Source of the DNA: Humulus lupulus
Taxonomy: Eukaryota > Streptophyta > Magnoliopsida > Rosales > Cannabaceae
Direction of reading: 5' to 3'
DNA: 64,000 bases
Assembly (NCBI RefSeq): GCF_963169125.1
Contig: NC_084796.1
Coordinates: forward strand, 213,035,948 to 213,099,947
Numbering within the stretch: position 1 is the stretch's first letter; every line of letters begins with the position of its first letter. The notes under the pieces were generated by a model. It was not told where the DNA came from and searched no databases. It was given only the letters and a program-made list of their open reading frames with translations. Of this stretch, positions 11,470 through 21,756 are shown piece by piece. The translations under genes were made by a program, and so were the position numbers.

Positions 11470-11880
11470 AGTTTGTGTTTGGTAAAATTTTTGTTTTTGA
11501 ATTTTTTAAACACAAAATTGGAAATATTATTTTTAATTTTTAAAAAATAAAAATATGTTTGATAACTATTTTTGTTTTTTGTTTTTAAAAATAAAAAATA
11601 ATAAATTCGTTTGATAACTTTTAGTTTTATGTTTTGTTTAGCAATATAAAATGAGGTGGTGATTTGAAGAAGAAAAGAAAAAAAAACTAAAAGTTGAAAA
11701 CAATTTATAAAAATTTTGAAAGTGAAAATTTTCTATTTTCAAAATTTAATAAATTTTGTTTAAAATTAAAAAAAATAAGAAATAAAAATAGAGTTACCAA
11801 ACACTATTTTATGTTTAATTGTCAAATTTTTAATTAATTAAATAAAAAATGATTTTTTTAATGATTACCAAACAGCACCA
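11470..11880. mobile_element. MITE-like AT-rich segment
   Basis: The left end begins GTGTTTGGTAAAATTTTTG and the right end contains ATGATTACCAAACAGC, so the ends are inverted around a TTTGGTAA core. Internal sequence also folds back (TAAAAATAAAAA and TTTTTGTTTTTGA runs). No coding content. I could not define a target duplication, so this remains a candidate. Confidence 0.4.
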
Positions 11881-12099
11881 TAGTAAATCATATAAAAACA
11901 TCATTATATCTCTTGGTTACTAATAAGAGCTTATAAATGGTGTTAAAATTAAGGGATAAACACATATTTACCTTGCCATTTAGGGGTAAACTCATACCTA
12001 TATTGACAAATTGTTAAAAAAAACACAAATGTTATTAATAAAAACTTTGCTTAAATTTTTATATCTATATAATTAAAAAAAATAGTACTATGGACAAAG

Positions 12100-12263
12100 G
12101 GGATGAGTGGGAAGCTTGATATGAGTAAGGCCTACGAGTGAGATTTTTTGGATGTTATGATGAGGGCTATAGCGTTCTCTTCACATTGGAGGAAATTTGT
12201 GCTACAATGTGTTACAGGACCCTATACTTTTGTTATTAATGGTTGTGTTTATGGGAAACATGA
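12100..12263 (+). pseudogene. LINE reverse transcriptase, part 1 (RT palm start)
   Basis: The frame shows KLDMSKAYE followed by a stop and then DFLDVMMRAI and CVTGPYTFVINGCVYGK. This is the LINE RT segment from the D-x-x-K-A-Y/F catalytic motif (first Asp) up to the segment before LRQGxPLSP. One in-frame TGA follows KAYE. It is interrupted at about 12264 by an AT-rich insertion. Confidence 0.75.
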
Positions 12264-12990
12264 GGCCTGTTTGGCATTGTTTTCTGTTTTTTATGTTCAA
12301 AATTGTGTTTTTAGAAATGAAAACAGAAAACAGTTTTTGTAGTTTTAAAAAAACAACTAGTATTTGGTTAATGTTTTCTAAAAATAATTTTTTTAGTTTT
12401 TTTTTTAAAAAAATCAAAAATTAAAAATTAATAAATATATTTAGAAAGAAAAAATATTTTAAAAATTTGTAATAAATAATGAGATAAAGTAATGTGAAAG
12501 AAAAAAGTGATGAAAAATAAGGAGAAAAAAAATAATGAAAGAAATTTTGTGGAAGAAAAATTGAGAAGAAAGAAATGGATGCAAGAAAAAAAAATAAGAG
12601 AGAAAATGATGAGATAGAAAAAATGAGGAGAGAGAAAATAATAATATAAGAAGTGATGATGGAAAAACTAATGAGATAATAAGTGATGAGAGAGAAAATA
12701 AATAGATAAAAAGTGATGAGAGATAAAGTGATGTTAGAGAAAATGAAGAGAGAAAATGTGAGAAGATATATTAATGAGAAAGAAAGTGATATGAGATAAT
12801 AATAATTAAAAATGTTATGTGAGAATAAAATTGAAGAACAATTAAAAATAATTTTACGTAGTTCTCAAAATTTTATGTATTTTATAACTTAATTTTTAAA
12901 AATTATTTTTGAAAAACAATGTCAAACACTCTTAATTATTTAAAAAAAAAAAACAACTTTCCACATTTTTAATTAATAAATCAAACGCCA
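12264..12990. mobile_element. AT-rich MITE-like insertion in LINE
   Basis: This roughly 727-bp non-coding block sits exactly between two adjoining LINE RT motifs. Near its ends GTTTGGCATTGTTTTC (12269) and GAAAAACAATGTCAAAC (about 12912) form an inverted pair, and the outer ends GGCCTGTTTG/CAAACGCC are weakly inverted. The middle (12480-12830) is a purine-rich degenerate repeat of GTGATGAGAGA-like units. The flanks ACATGAGG/ATCATGG may be an eroded target duplication. Confidence 0.5.
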
Positions 12991-12994
12991 TCAT

Positions 12995-13319
12995 GGTCTT
13001 AGACAAGGGAGCCCTTTCTCTCCCTGCCTAGTTTTTATTTGTGCGGAATGGTTCTCTAGGTTAATCATTGGAGCTGAAAAGGAGGAGAGGCTTACGAGGT
13101 TCTCTTGCAATCGTGTCCCCCAGGTTAATCACCTTTTCTTTGTGGATGATAGTGTCATGTTCTATAATTTCCTTCATAATTATGAGCTTGCTTCGGGACA
13201 ATGTATTAGTCTAAGTAATTCAATCATCATTTTGAGTCTTAATGTGTCAATTGAGGTTAATTCTAGCATTCAAGCTTTGATGGGGGTGTAAAACCGTAAT
13301 AAGTATGCTAAGTATTTTG
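12995..13319 (+). pseudogene. LINE reverse transcriptase, part 2 (catalytic box)
   Basis: It opens with GLRQGSPFSPCL, then CAEWFSRLIIGAEKEERL, then FFVDDSVMFYN, which is the LINE form of the RT catalytic YxDD box. It continues with LASGQCISLSNSI to about 13310, where an LTR begins. TTTTG (13315-13319) is the left copy of the target duplication. One frame change occurs near 13290. Confidence 0.8.
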
Positions 13320-14640
13320 TGTTGAGATTTTATGTCCTAATTAAAATATAATTTCTTTGTAATCTCATTTTATTATTAATAAAATAATATAAATAATTTT
13401 TAACTTGGTCAATGTTTTATATTTATGATTATTTGTTTTATATAAACTTTTATTAAATCTCGAGCATATAAATAATCATATTTATAGTGACGTAATCACA
13501 GTGCAACATAAATATGATTATATGGTAAAAAATAAGTAGTCTTAAAATTAGTCAGTGCACATGATTTACACTGACTTGTCAATCTACGAGATAATTTACT
13601 TACACATTGTAGTGTTATGTTCTTTCCAAAACATTAGCAAAATAGATAAGATCAGATATATTTGTTACATCGGACTTGACCAATATTGATTTTAAATAGA
13701 TAAGTAAATGTATTGTTATTATCTAATATAGTCATATCATAAAGTTGATCATAGGTCAATTCAATCTCAATTCCGTGTGGTTAGTATTCTAACTATTTGT
13801 ATTATTCAAGTTCTTTAATTTGTTCGTTACCAGCTTACCCTATGGACTAACTCATACTTACATCTTGGGGGCTTAGTAGTACAATTGAGTGGAAGTGTTA
13901 ATCATAGATATGAACATCTCTAGCAATAAGTGAAATGATGATCGTCTTATAGCTTGGTTCAACGAGTTAAATGATTGAGTACTCATTTCTATGATTAAAG
14001 TTCACGAAAATATCATTTACAAGGAATTTAGTGATATTGAAGGATAAAATACAATGAGGGGTAAAATAGTAATTTGTACCCAACTCAGTTGTAGATCATC
14101 TATAGATGATTGAATGACAAATTATGGTTGTAACAATAAATAACGTATTTACTTTAAGTGTAAAATGTTCTATGAGTTCAAGAGTGCAATTCTGAGTCTT
14201 TAGTGAAGTCACGAGGAATTAATAAAGTAGTGAAATTATTCGATAATAATTTTATGGTAACTTATTGGAGCTTGAATTCATGGGTCCATGGTCCCCACAA
14301 TGTCTTTGGTTAAATCATCTAAATAGTCTTGATTAATTGATTTAATTATCAATTAGGATTGTCAAAAATTATTTTGTTTCAATTTTACTAAGATATGGAA
14401 TTTAGAGAAGAAAAGAGAAATTTATGCAAATTTATTAATTCTGATAAATTGGTGTCAAATTGATAAATAATATTAAATCAAAGTTCAAATTATAATCAAT
14501 TAATTTGAATAAATGATTTAATTAACTATTGTTTAAATATAATTATTTATGTATATGTATATAAAGTTTTAATAAAACATTTTTATAACGAAATCATATG
14601 TTTATAATATATATTATTATATTTATTTAATTAATTAATA

Positions 14641-14760
14641 CACTACACCAAATACCACTTTCTGTAACACATGAATATAATACTAATAAAAAAGTATTAT
14701 GCTAGAGTATTATATTGGGCATGAATAAAGGGCGGTAATATATTACACCATCCCGCCACT
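14641..14760. repeat. Left terminus and subterminal region of CACTA element
   Basis: The CACTACACCAAAT end is followed by AT-rich sequence containing a TAACAC word and several AGTATTAT/ATAATACT words in both orientations (14677-14730). CACTA transposases bind such short subterminal motifs. The left motifs differ from the right ones, where GTGTTATACT is the unit. Confidence 0.55.
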
Positions 14761-14779
14761 TAGCCTTTTTTTTTTCATT

Positions 14780-14934
14780 TCTGAGCCCTGAAAATTTGTG
14801 AGACCCGAGAGACCCATTTCCTCTCCTTCAACATTTCCTCAATTCCAGTAGAGAGACCCGAAAATTCCTTTCATTCAATTCCTTCAACATTTCTGAGACC
14901 CGAGACTCATTTCCTCTCCTTCAACATATCTCAG
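14780..14934 (+). repeat. Leader-like segment with internal direct repeat
   Basis: Between the CACTA terminus and the first XRN exon lies about 150 bp in which GAGACCCGAGA...CATTTCCTCTCCTTCAACAT occurs twice, with a partial third GAGACCCGAAAATTCC. It ends in ATATCTCAG, which serves as the acceptor for the first exon. Its origin is unknown; it could be captured 5' UTR. Confidence 0.45.
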
Positions 14935-15334
14935 GGGGCTATCAATTTACTCCTGACCATCTACAAAACGGAATTTGCAACAATGGGTGGTTACCTGACT
15001 AATTCCTTTGAGGTGAGTACCTTTAGTTTATGGCGTATTTATAGTTTTTTGCTGTCATTGTGATATGTCATACCTTATGGGTATATGATTTAAACTTTTC
15101 TTCTATATCTTCTAGTCTGATGGGAATTTGTGTACTTCACGAGAAATGCCTGATCTTATGATTTTGTTGATATGTGTAAAGCCTGTATTTTTAACGGTTT
15201 TTGCATGAGTTCAAGTTTACATTTTATTTATTTATTATATTTCATAAAAATTCATAGGTAAATTTGGAAAGGATGAATCACTTTTAGAAGTCGTGGGATC
15301 TCATGAAGGTTTAATCTTGAGCAAACGTGTCCAG
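14935..15334 (+). pseudogene. XRN 5'-3' exoribonuclease, two displaced exons
   Basis: Exon a is 14935-15012 (26 codons), with GAINLLLTIYKTEF and MGGYLTNSFE, ending at GTGAGT. Exon b is 15258-15334 (77 bp), with NLERMNHF and, one base out of frame, VVGSHEGLILSKRVQ. In plant XRN proteins these follow directly after the LPHxPSLEI-E segment, yet here they precede the exons for the N-terminal half. They are therefore out of gene order, and the phases (exon a begins in phase 0) fit the missing position after 17312. A one-base deletion in exon b breaks the frame. Confidence 0.75.
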
Positions 15335-15518
15335 GTATTGATCATTGTAAACAACCTTTGTATTACTTCTCGTTTATTTGCACTTTTTTTTTAATCAATG
15401 ACAAGTAGCTCTAAATTGGTGGGTACTAGATAGTTAGTTTGCGTTTGAGTTGAAGTTACCTTTGTTTGGCTTGTAAATTGTTGATTGAAAGTTTCTGTTT
15501 TGGATTTATTTTCTGTAG

Positions 15519-18500
15519 ATGGTGTTGCGCCTCGAGCTAAGATGAACCAACAAAGGTCACGGCGTTTCAAGACTGCTAAGGATGCGGCTGAGGAGGTGAG
15601 TTTTGTTGTCTTCGAGCTCTGAAAATTGCCTCTGTTATCTGTTATGATTGGGGTAGTGTTTTAAGATCCAACACTCGTTAAGAACACAATCAGGGACGTA
15701 TTACAAGAACAATGAGAGTAGTGTAAACTAGCAAGATGTAAATGGCAATATATGCACAAGTATATATGTGGTTCAGCTCTTTGAAGAGCTTACTTCCACG
15801 GAGGAACTGCCAATGTGGCTATCTTGTTTTATTGATCAATACTTAAACAATTACATCGCGTACAATATTTAAAGACACAAACCTCTGTATCAAAACAACT
15901 TTAGTAGAAGAACATAACACTCTAAAGGGAGCACTACTTCTGTTGAACTCACAAAAATCTCATCATGAAACCAAGCTGAACTAAGACTCCTTAAATAGCT
16001 AGCATCTGAAAGGAGAGAAAGACTTCAACTAACATAACGGTTTCTTGAGTTCTTTCAAAAAGATTTTTCCATGTGCACTGACTTCAAGGAAATGATCACA
16101 CTCAATAATAGGGAACATATGTTTCGGTTGCATTTTCTTTTTAATTTCCTGTAATGAAGTAACTCTTTTTGATTATTTTTCAGGTTGCTCAGAAAGTGAA
16201 GCTTGAGGATGATTTAATGGAAAATTTTGGTAAACTTGATAAAAATGTCATCACACCCGGGTCTGAATTCATGGCATTGCTGTCTTCAGCACTTCACTTT
16301 TACATATACTTGAGAATGAATGGGGATCCAAAGTGGCAGGGAATCAAGGTAACTGTCATGATCTTACCCATTTATTTAATTCTCCTTTTCTTTAGTGCAT
16401 ATCGATTCTCACTTATTAACATGAGGATTCTGCAGGTCATTCTTTCGGATGCCAGCGTACCTGGCGAGGGGGAGCATAAGATAATGTCATACATTCATTT
16501 GCAAAGAAACCTGCTTGGATTTGATCCAAATACAAGGCATTGTCTATATGGATTGGTAATTTGATGATTCCTTTCATTTAGACTAGAACCGATTTACTCA
16601 ATACAGGATATTGAAAGATGTTAACATTTGAATTTGATTTAGGATCCAAATCTTATCATGCTTGCACTAGCATCCCACGAAGTCCATTTTTCTGTCTTGA
16701 GAGAGGTTTGTGATGAGCAAGTTTTTTTTTTTTTTTGTTCTTTTATATATATAAGAAGATTCCTGTAGTTTTCTCATCATCATCATCCTTTATTGTTATT
16801 TATTTATTTTTTTTTGTATATGTAGGGTGTCATGAAGAATAAATATGTAAAATCCAAGGAGAGGAATGGGAAAAACGTGAAGGGCTTTTCAAAAGAGAAT
16901 CTAAATGACCATATCTTGAACCAGAGATTTCAGGTAAATTTTCTACCCCTACCAATATTTCTAATTTGATACTCCCAAATTTCACATCTTAATTTTTTTT
17001 AGATAATTTGATTACCACTTTGAAACTTCTAGTGTTAGTCTAAAGCATTCTTGTAATCTGATACTTCCTATTTGGGTTTACATGCTTAGATTTGTGTGTT
17101 TTGGCCATAAGAATTTAGCATATTTCTAATATATATTTCCATCTTCTGTATAGTTTCTCTATATTTGGATCCTTAGGGAGTATTTAGCATATGCTATGGG
17201 AATCCCAGATGTTAAAGGAGATTTGGAGCGCCTAATTGATGATTTTGTTTTGATGTGTTTGTTTGTGGGGAATGACTTTCTACCTCACATTCCCTCGTTG
17301 GAAATATCTGAGGTTGTCCACACACGATTCTTATTCCATGAATTCTATGTTGAAATATTGGTTTAGGTGTTTGTGTTTATTACACCAGTTTTGTTTCTAG
17401 ACTAACATTTTTACTTTGCTCGTACTTTTTCACAGGATAGAGTGCTAAATTTTCAATTTACAAATGAGATTAAAACAAAAACAAATTTCTAAATCTTTTC
17501 TTTGTGTCCTTAAATTTCAGTCAATATGAAACTGATATGATCCCTTAACCTATGCATAAATTTTTTTATGATGAAACTGACATGAACCTTAAAAATGAAG
17601 CTTTTATTATTCACTGTTGCTTTGTCCCATTGGTGAGTTCGTGCACATCTGTATGGGGTCTCTCTTTTAAATGGTGAATATTTTTATCATAAAAAATGTT
17701 AAGTTATCTTCTCCAACACATTTGCCCATGGCCAATAGTTTAATTGTTTTTCATATTTGCACTTTAAAAGTCAAGATTAAATAATACAATATTCAAGATA
17801 TTATAGTCTTAATGTCTTTCTTTGAATTATTGCATTTTATGCCTTATCCATGCTTTTCTTGTACATTTCTTACTTTATGCAAGATTTTTTATACATAAAT
17901 ATATATATATATATTCATTGCTTGGTTTGGGTGCTCTTTTGTCAAATTGATCTTTTGTCATTAGCATCCTGTTGCTTTTGTATTAGAGCTTCAGTTAATC
18001 TTTGTTTGTATATTACTGATTTGTTAGACATCTCTTAGTAGACCTATAGTGGATCCATTGTTTGATGCGTTTGTTTTTTTAGACGTATCTTATAGATCTT
18101 TTGTGTTGTCATTTTGGTTTATTTATACACGCAGCCTTCTTAAGAATGCTCATCCTTCAGGTACAAAAGGAATGGGCTTTCCGTGATCAACGTTATTCAC
18201 AGAATAAAACTGTTATAGAGACATCTGTGGGTTCAGCTTCAGTAAATGTGTGTATATTGTGAGCTTGAGTTTCAACATTAATTTATATTCACGACCATTT
18301 TTTTCTTCGTAATTTTAATTTCATGGAATTTAATTTGAGCCAGTCAAGTGCTACGAAGAAGCAAGCACCAAAGAACACTGCATCAGTTAGCACCTCTACT
18401 GAAGTTGACAAGGTTTATACATGACACGCTTCAAGGTATCATTGTATATTAGTTTGAGCTGTTTTGTGCTCATAGTTTAAAATTTTTGGTTCTTTGACAG

Positions 18501-19051
18501 ATTAATTTTGCGGAAAAGGGTTGGAAGGAAAAGTTACTATGTTGAAAAATTCGAGGCTGAAACCGAGGATGATCTTGAGAAGGTTCGGAGAAATGTGGTA
18601 AGAGAAGTTGGTTATGCTCTATTTATTAATAAGTGCCAACTATATAGGCAGCTTATGATTCTATTTTCTACATTGTTTTTGTTTTGGTTTAACGGTTGGC
18701 TATACTGCAAAATTAGAACACATTACTCTTTGTTTTTGGGGTTCACCTACCACATCATTGTGGACGTGAGACTGACACTTTTTTTGTTTGGCTATAAATT
18801 CCCTTTTTGTAATGTGAACATATCAGAATTAGTATGTTTATTTTTTTCACTCTAGTTTGTATTATAATGATTTTCTGCTAAAAACTCTTGATATTATAAT
18901 TTACCACAGGTTATATCTATTAGCCCTTATAATGCGAACACATTCTTTAGTTTTGTGTAATTATTTGTTTGGAGCGACTCCCACTCTTAATTTTGGTATC
19001 TTATGTAGGTGTTGAAATATACAGAAGGGATTTGCTGGGTCATGCATTATT
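15519..19051 (+). pseudogene. XRN 5'-3' exoribonuclease exon set, broken
   Basis: Exons with clean AG/GT borders: 15519-15595 ([17 protein letters not shown]), 16184-16348 ([12 protein letters not shown]), 16436-16555 ([16 protein letters not shown]), 16643-16705 (DPNLIMLALASHEVHF), 16826-16933, 17154-17312 ([17 protein letters not shown]), 18161-18247, 18354-18412, 18501-18597 (YYVEKFEAETEDDLEKV) and about 19007-19051 (LKYTEGICWVMHY). XRN enzymes degrade 5'-monophosphate RNA. The GEGEHK glutamates and the VGNDF aspartate are present, but the DAD metal site reads DPN. The first exons (MGVP start), the two exons displaced upstream and everything after WVMHY are missing. There is a frameshift near 18530. 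No complete reading frame exists. The introns are retained, so capture was from genomic DNA, not from mRNA. Confidence 0.85.
15660..16130. repeat. Repeat-like insertion in XRN intron
   Basis: The intron after the DGVAPRAK exon is enlarged by about 470 bp. This contains TATATGTGGTTCAGCTC...TTACTTCCACGG, a motif pair also seen at 33480-33530 (TACGTGGTTCGA...CTACATCCACGG) and, reversed, in the LTRs near 59150 and 62460. This looks like part of an LTR or similar retroelement. The ends were not resolved. Confidence 0.4.
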
Positions 19052-20657
19052 GCATGTTTCTTTATGTTAAGTTTGAACCATTAATGAATATAGTTTATGA
19101 TTTCAAATTTCTTTCCTTAATTGCAAGAAATAAACTAAAACTTCGAATGTGTTTTTGGTCCCCTTTCTAAAATTGTTTGGTTTTAGTTGTTTACTCTTTC
19201 TTTGGAAAGATCATCTGATATGCAATTGCATATCATTTTTGTTGGGGTTTTATGCCCTAATTAAAACCCAAATTCTTTGTAATCTCATTTTATTATCAAT
19301 AAAGGAATAGAAATCATTTTTTGACTTGGTCAATCACTTTGCTCACATGTTTTATTTTCATGATTATTTATTTAATATAAACTTCTATTAAATCCAGAGC
19401 ATATAGCTAATCTTATTTATAGTGACGTAATCACAGTGGAATATAAATATGATTATATGTTCAAAAATAAGTTAGTCCTAAGATTAGTTAGTGCACCGGA
19501 TTTACACTGACTTGCCAATCTACGATATGATCTACTTACACATAACAGTGTTATGTTCTTTCCAGAACATTAGCAAAGTAGATAAGATCGGATGTATTTG
19601 TTACATCGGACAGGACCGATATTGACAGTTGATAAGATAAGTAAACATACCGTTATTATCTATTCTAGTCATATCATATAGTTGACCATAGGTCAATTCA
19701 ATCTCAATTCTGAGTGGTTAGTATTCAAACTGATTGTATTATTTGAGTTCTTTGACTTGTTCGTTACCAGCTTACCCTACGGACTAGCCCATACTTATAT
19801 CTTGGGAACTCGGTAGTATAATTGAGTGGGAGTGTTAATCATAGATATGAACATCTATAGCTTCTGATGAAGAAGTGAAACGATGGTTTCCTTTTAGTTT
19901 GGTTCAAGGTGTTAAATGATAGAGATCTCATTTCAGTAATTAAATTAGTTTACTGAAATATCATTTACAAGGAACTAAGTGTTTTAAGGATAAAATACAA
20001 TGAGGGGTAAAACGGTATTTTAGTCCTATCTCATTGTAGACCGTCTATAGAGGATTGAGTGACAATTATGGTTGTAACAATGGATAATTAATAGCATATC
20101 TATATTTGTTATAGAGCGTTCTATGAATTCAAGAGTGCAATTCCAAGTCTATAGTGGAGTCACGAGGAATTAATAAGTTAGTAAATTTATTTGTTAGATT
20201 TATGATAACTTATTGGAGCTTGATTTCATAGGCCCATGGTCCCCATTGTACCTTGGATAAAATCATCTAGATAGTCTCAATTAATTGATTTAATCATCAA
20301 TTAGAATTATCAAAGTTGACCAGGTCAATTTTGGATAGTTTCACAGAGTTGTGTAATTTTGAGAAGAAAAGAGAAATTATGGCAGATTTATTAATTAAGA
20401 TAAATTGGTATCTAAATTAATAAATAAATTTAAATCAAGGTTCAAATTATAAATAATTAATTTGATAAAGGATTTAAATAATTATTTAATTAATTAAATC
20501 AATAGAAAATAACACAGGCCTTGATTTTAAGTCCAACGGGCTTATAATCAAATGAGAAATTTCACGGGCCTATAGCCCATGATAATTTCGACCTAGGGCT
20601 TCAAAATGGCTGCTATTTTATTGATTTTTTAATTAAATTAAATGGCCTAATTGAGTC

Positions 20658-20665
20658 TATAAAAG
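20658..20665 (+). promoter_or_regulatory. TATA box, first copy in 5' LTR
   Basis: TATAAAAG in the context GAGTCTATAAAAGGAGTGC. It is the first of two identical boxes created by the LTR duplication. Confidence 0.6.
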
Positions 20666-21305
20666 GAGTGCTTATAGAGAAGTCAGATGAAGGATTTGGA
20701 TATTGAGTGACAATTATGGTTGTAACAATGGATAATTAATAGCGTATCTATATTTGTTATAGAGCGTTCTATGAATTCAAGAGTGCAATTCCAAGTCTAT
20801 AGTGGAGTCACGAGGAATTAATAAGTTAGTAAATTTATTTGTTAGATTTATGATAACTTATTGGAGCTTGATTTCATAGGCCCATGGTCCCCATTGTACC
20901 TTGGATAAAATCATCTAGATAGTCTCAATTAATTGATTTAATCATCAATTAGAATTATCAAAGTTGACCAGGTCAATTTTGGATAGTTTCACAGAGTTGT
21001 GTAATTTTGAGAAGAAAAGAGAAATTATGGCAGATTTATTAATTAAGATAAATTGGTATCTAAATTAATAAATAAATTTAAATCAAGGTTCAAATTATAA
21101 ATAATTAATTTGATAAAGGATTTAAATAATGATTTAATTAATTAAATCAATAAAAAATAACACAGGCCTTGATTTTAAGTCCAATGGGCTTATAATCAAA
21201 TGGGAAATTTCACGGGCCTATAGCCCATGATAATTTCGACCTAGGGCTTCAAAATGACTGTTATTTTATTGATTTTTTAATTAAATTAAATGGCCTAATT
21301 GAGTC

Positions 21306-21313
21306 TATAAAAG
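21306..21313 (+). promoter_or_regulatory. TATA box, second copy in 5' LTR
   Basis: An identical TATAAAAG lies exactly 648 bp downstream of the first. It has the normal downstream sequence and matches the single box of the 3' LTR, so it is the one most likely to give standard element transcripts. Confidence 0.65.
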
Positions 21314-21743
21314 GAGTGCTTATAGAGAAGTCAAAACAAGGGTTTTTGATAAGTCAGATTTTCTGATAGTTTTATATTCTCTCTAAACACAAGTCCTTTT
21401 CTAAGCCACTTTCTTATTTTCTCTTCTTCTCTCTATATCTATCTCATGTGTTGAGAATTGCCCACACTAGTCTAGGTGGTTCTAAGGATACATTGGAAGA
21501 TCGTGAAGAAAATAGAAAATCGGTTCAGTTTCTTGATAATACTCTGCGACAGAAAGGATACAAGAGTTAGAGAAACTGAAGGAAGGACTCTTAATTCCGC
21601 TGCGTATACTGTAAGTATTATATTATTTGTTTCTCTTTGAATTCAATTTTAGAAACATGTTTTAGGCTATCTCGTATTAATTTGTTTAATATTAGATATA
21701 CATGAAAATAAATAAAGATCATGTACAAGTTATTTCTAACAAC

Positions 21744-21756
21744 TGGCCTCAGAGCC
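21744..21756 (+). other. Primer binding site of copia B
   Basis: TGGCCTCAGAGCC begins two bases after the LTR end. It matches the initiator-Met tRNA primer site TGGTATCAGAGCC at 11 of 13 positions. The two mismatches are internal. Confidence 0.75.

Larger units (their letters stand above)
8119..12100. other. AT-rich gene-free stretch
   Basis: I see no credible coding sequence on either strand. The stretch holds a TAA microsatellite, a cluster of short palindromes (9130-9650), a purine-skewed A-rich block (9700-10460) and an MITE-like segment (11470-11880). Open frames here are artefacts of low complexity, rich in Phe and Ser on the minus strand. The rest is unstructured A/T-rich DNA. Confidence 0.7.
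20054..21349 (+). repeat. 648-bp tandem duplication inside the 5' LTR
   Basis: Position 20054 pairs with 20702, and the offset is constant at 648 through to the TATA region. The two copies differ at only a few bases. At the junction (about 20685-20701) AGTCAGATGAAGGATTTGGAT replaces the usual AGTCAAAACAAGGG sequence, so the join carries some altered or filler bases. Confidence 0.9.
19240..21741 (+). repeat. 5' LTR of copia B with internal duplication
   Basis: It starts TGTTGGGGTTTTATG and ends TTCTAACA, 2502 bp. Its partner at the 3' end is 1854 bp, and the extra 648 bp equals a tandem duplication of 20054-20701. Both copies contain the TATA box, so this LTR has two core promoters. Confidence 0.92.

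Noticed and set aside
18508..18855. 115-codon frame as a separate gene
   Set aside because: Its first part is the XRN exon 18501-18597 read after a one-base deletion; the rest is intron.
15519..19051. A functional XRN gene in place
   Set aside because: Exons are permuted, the beginning and end are missing, frames are broken and a catalytic Asp is changed, all within CACTA borders.
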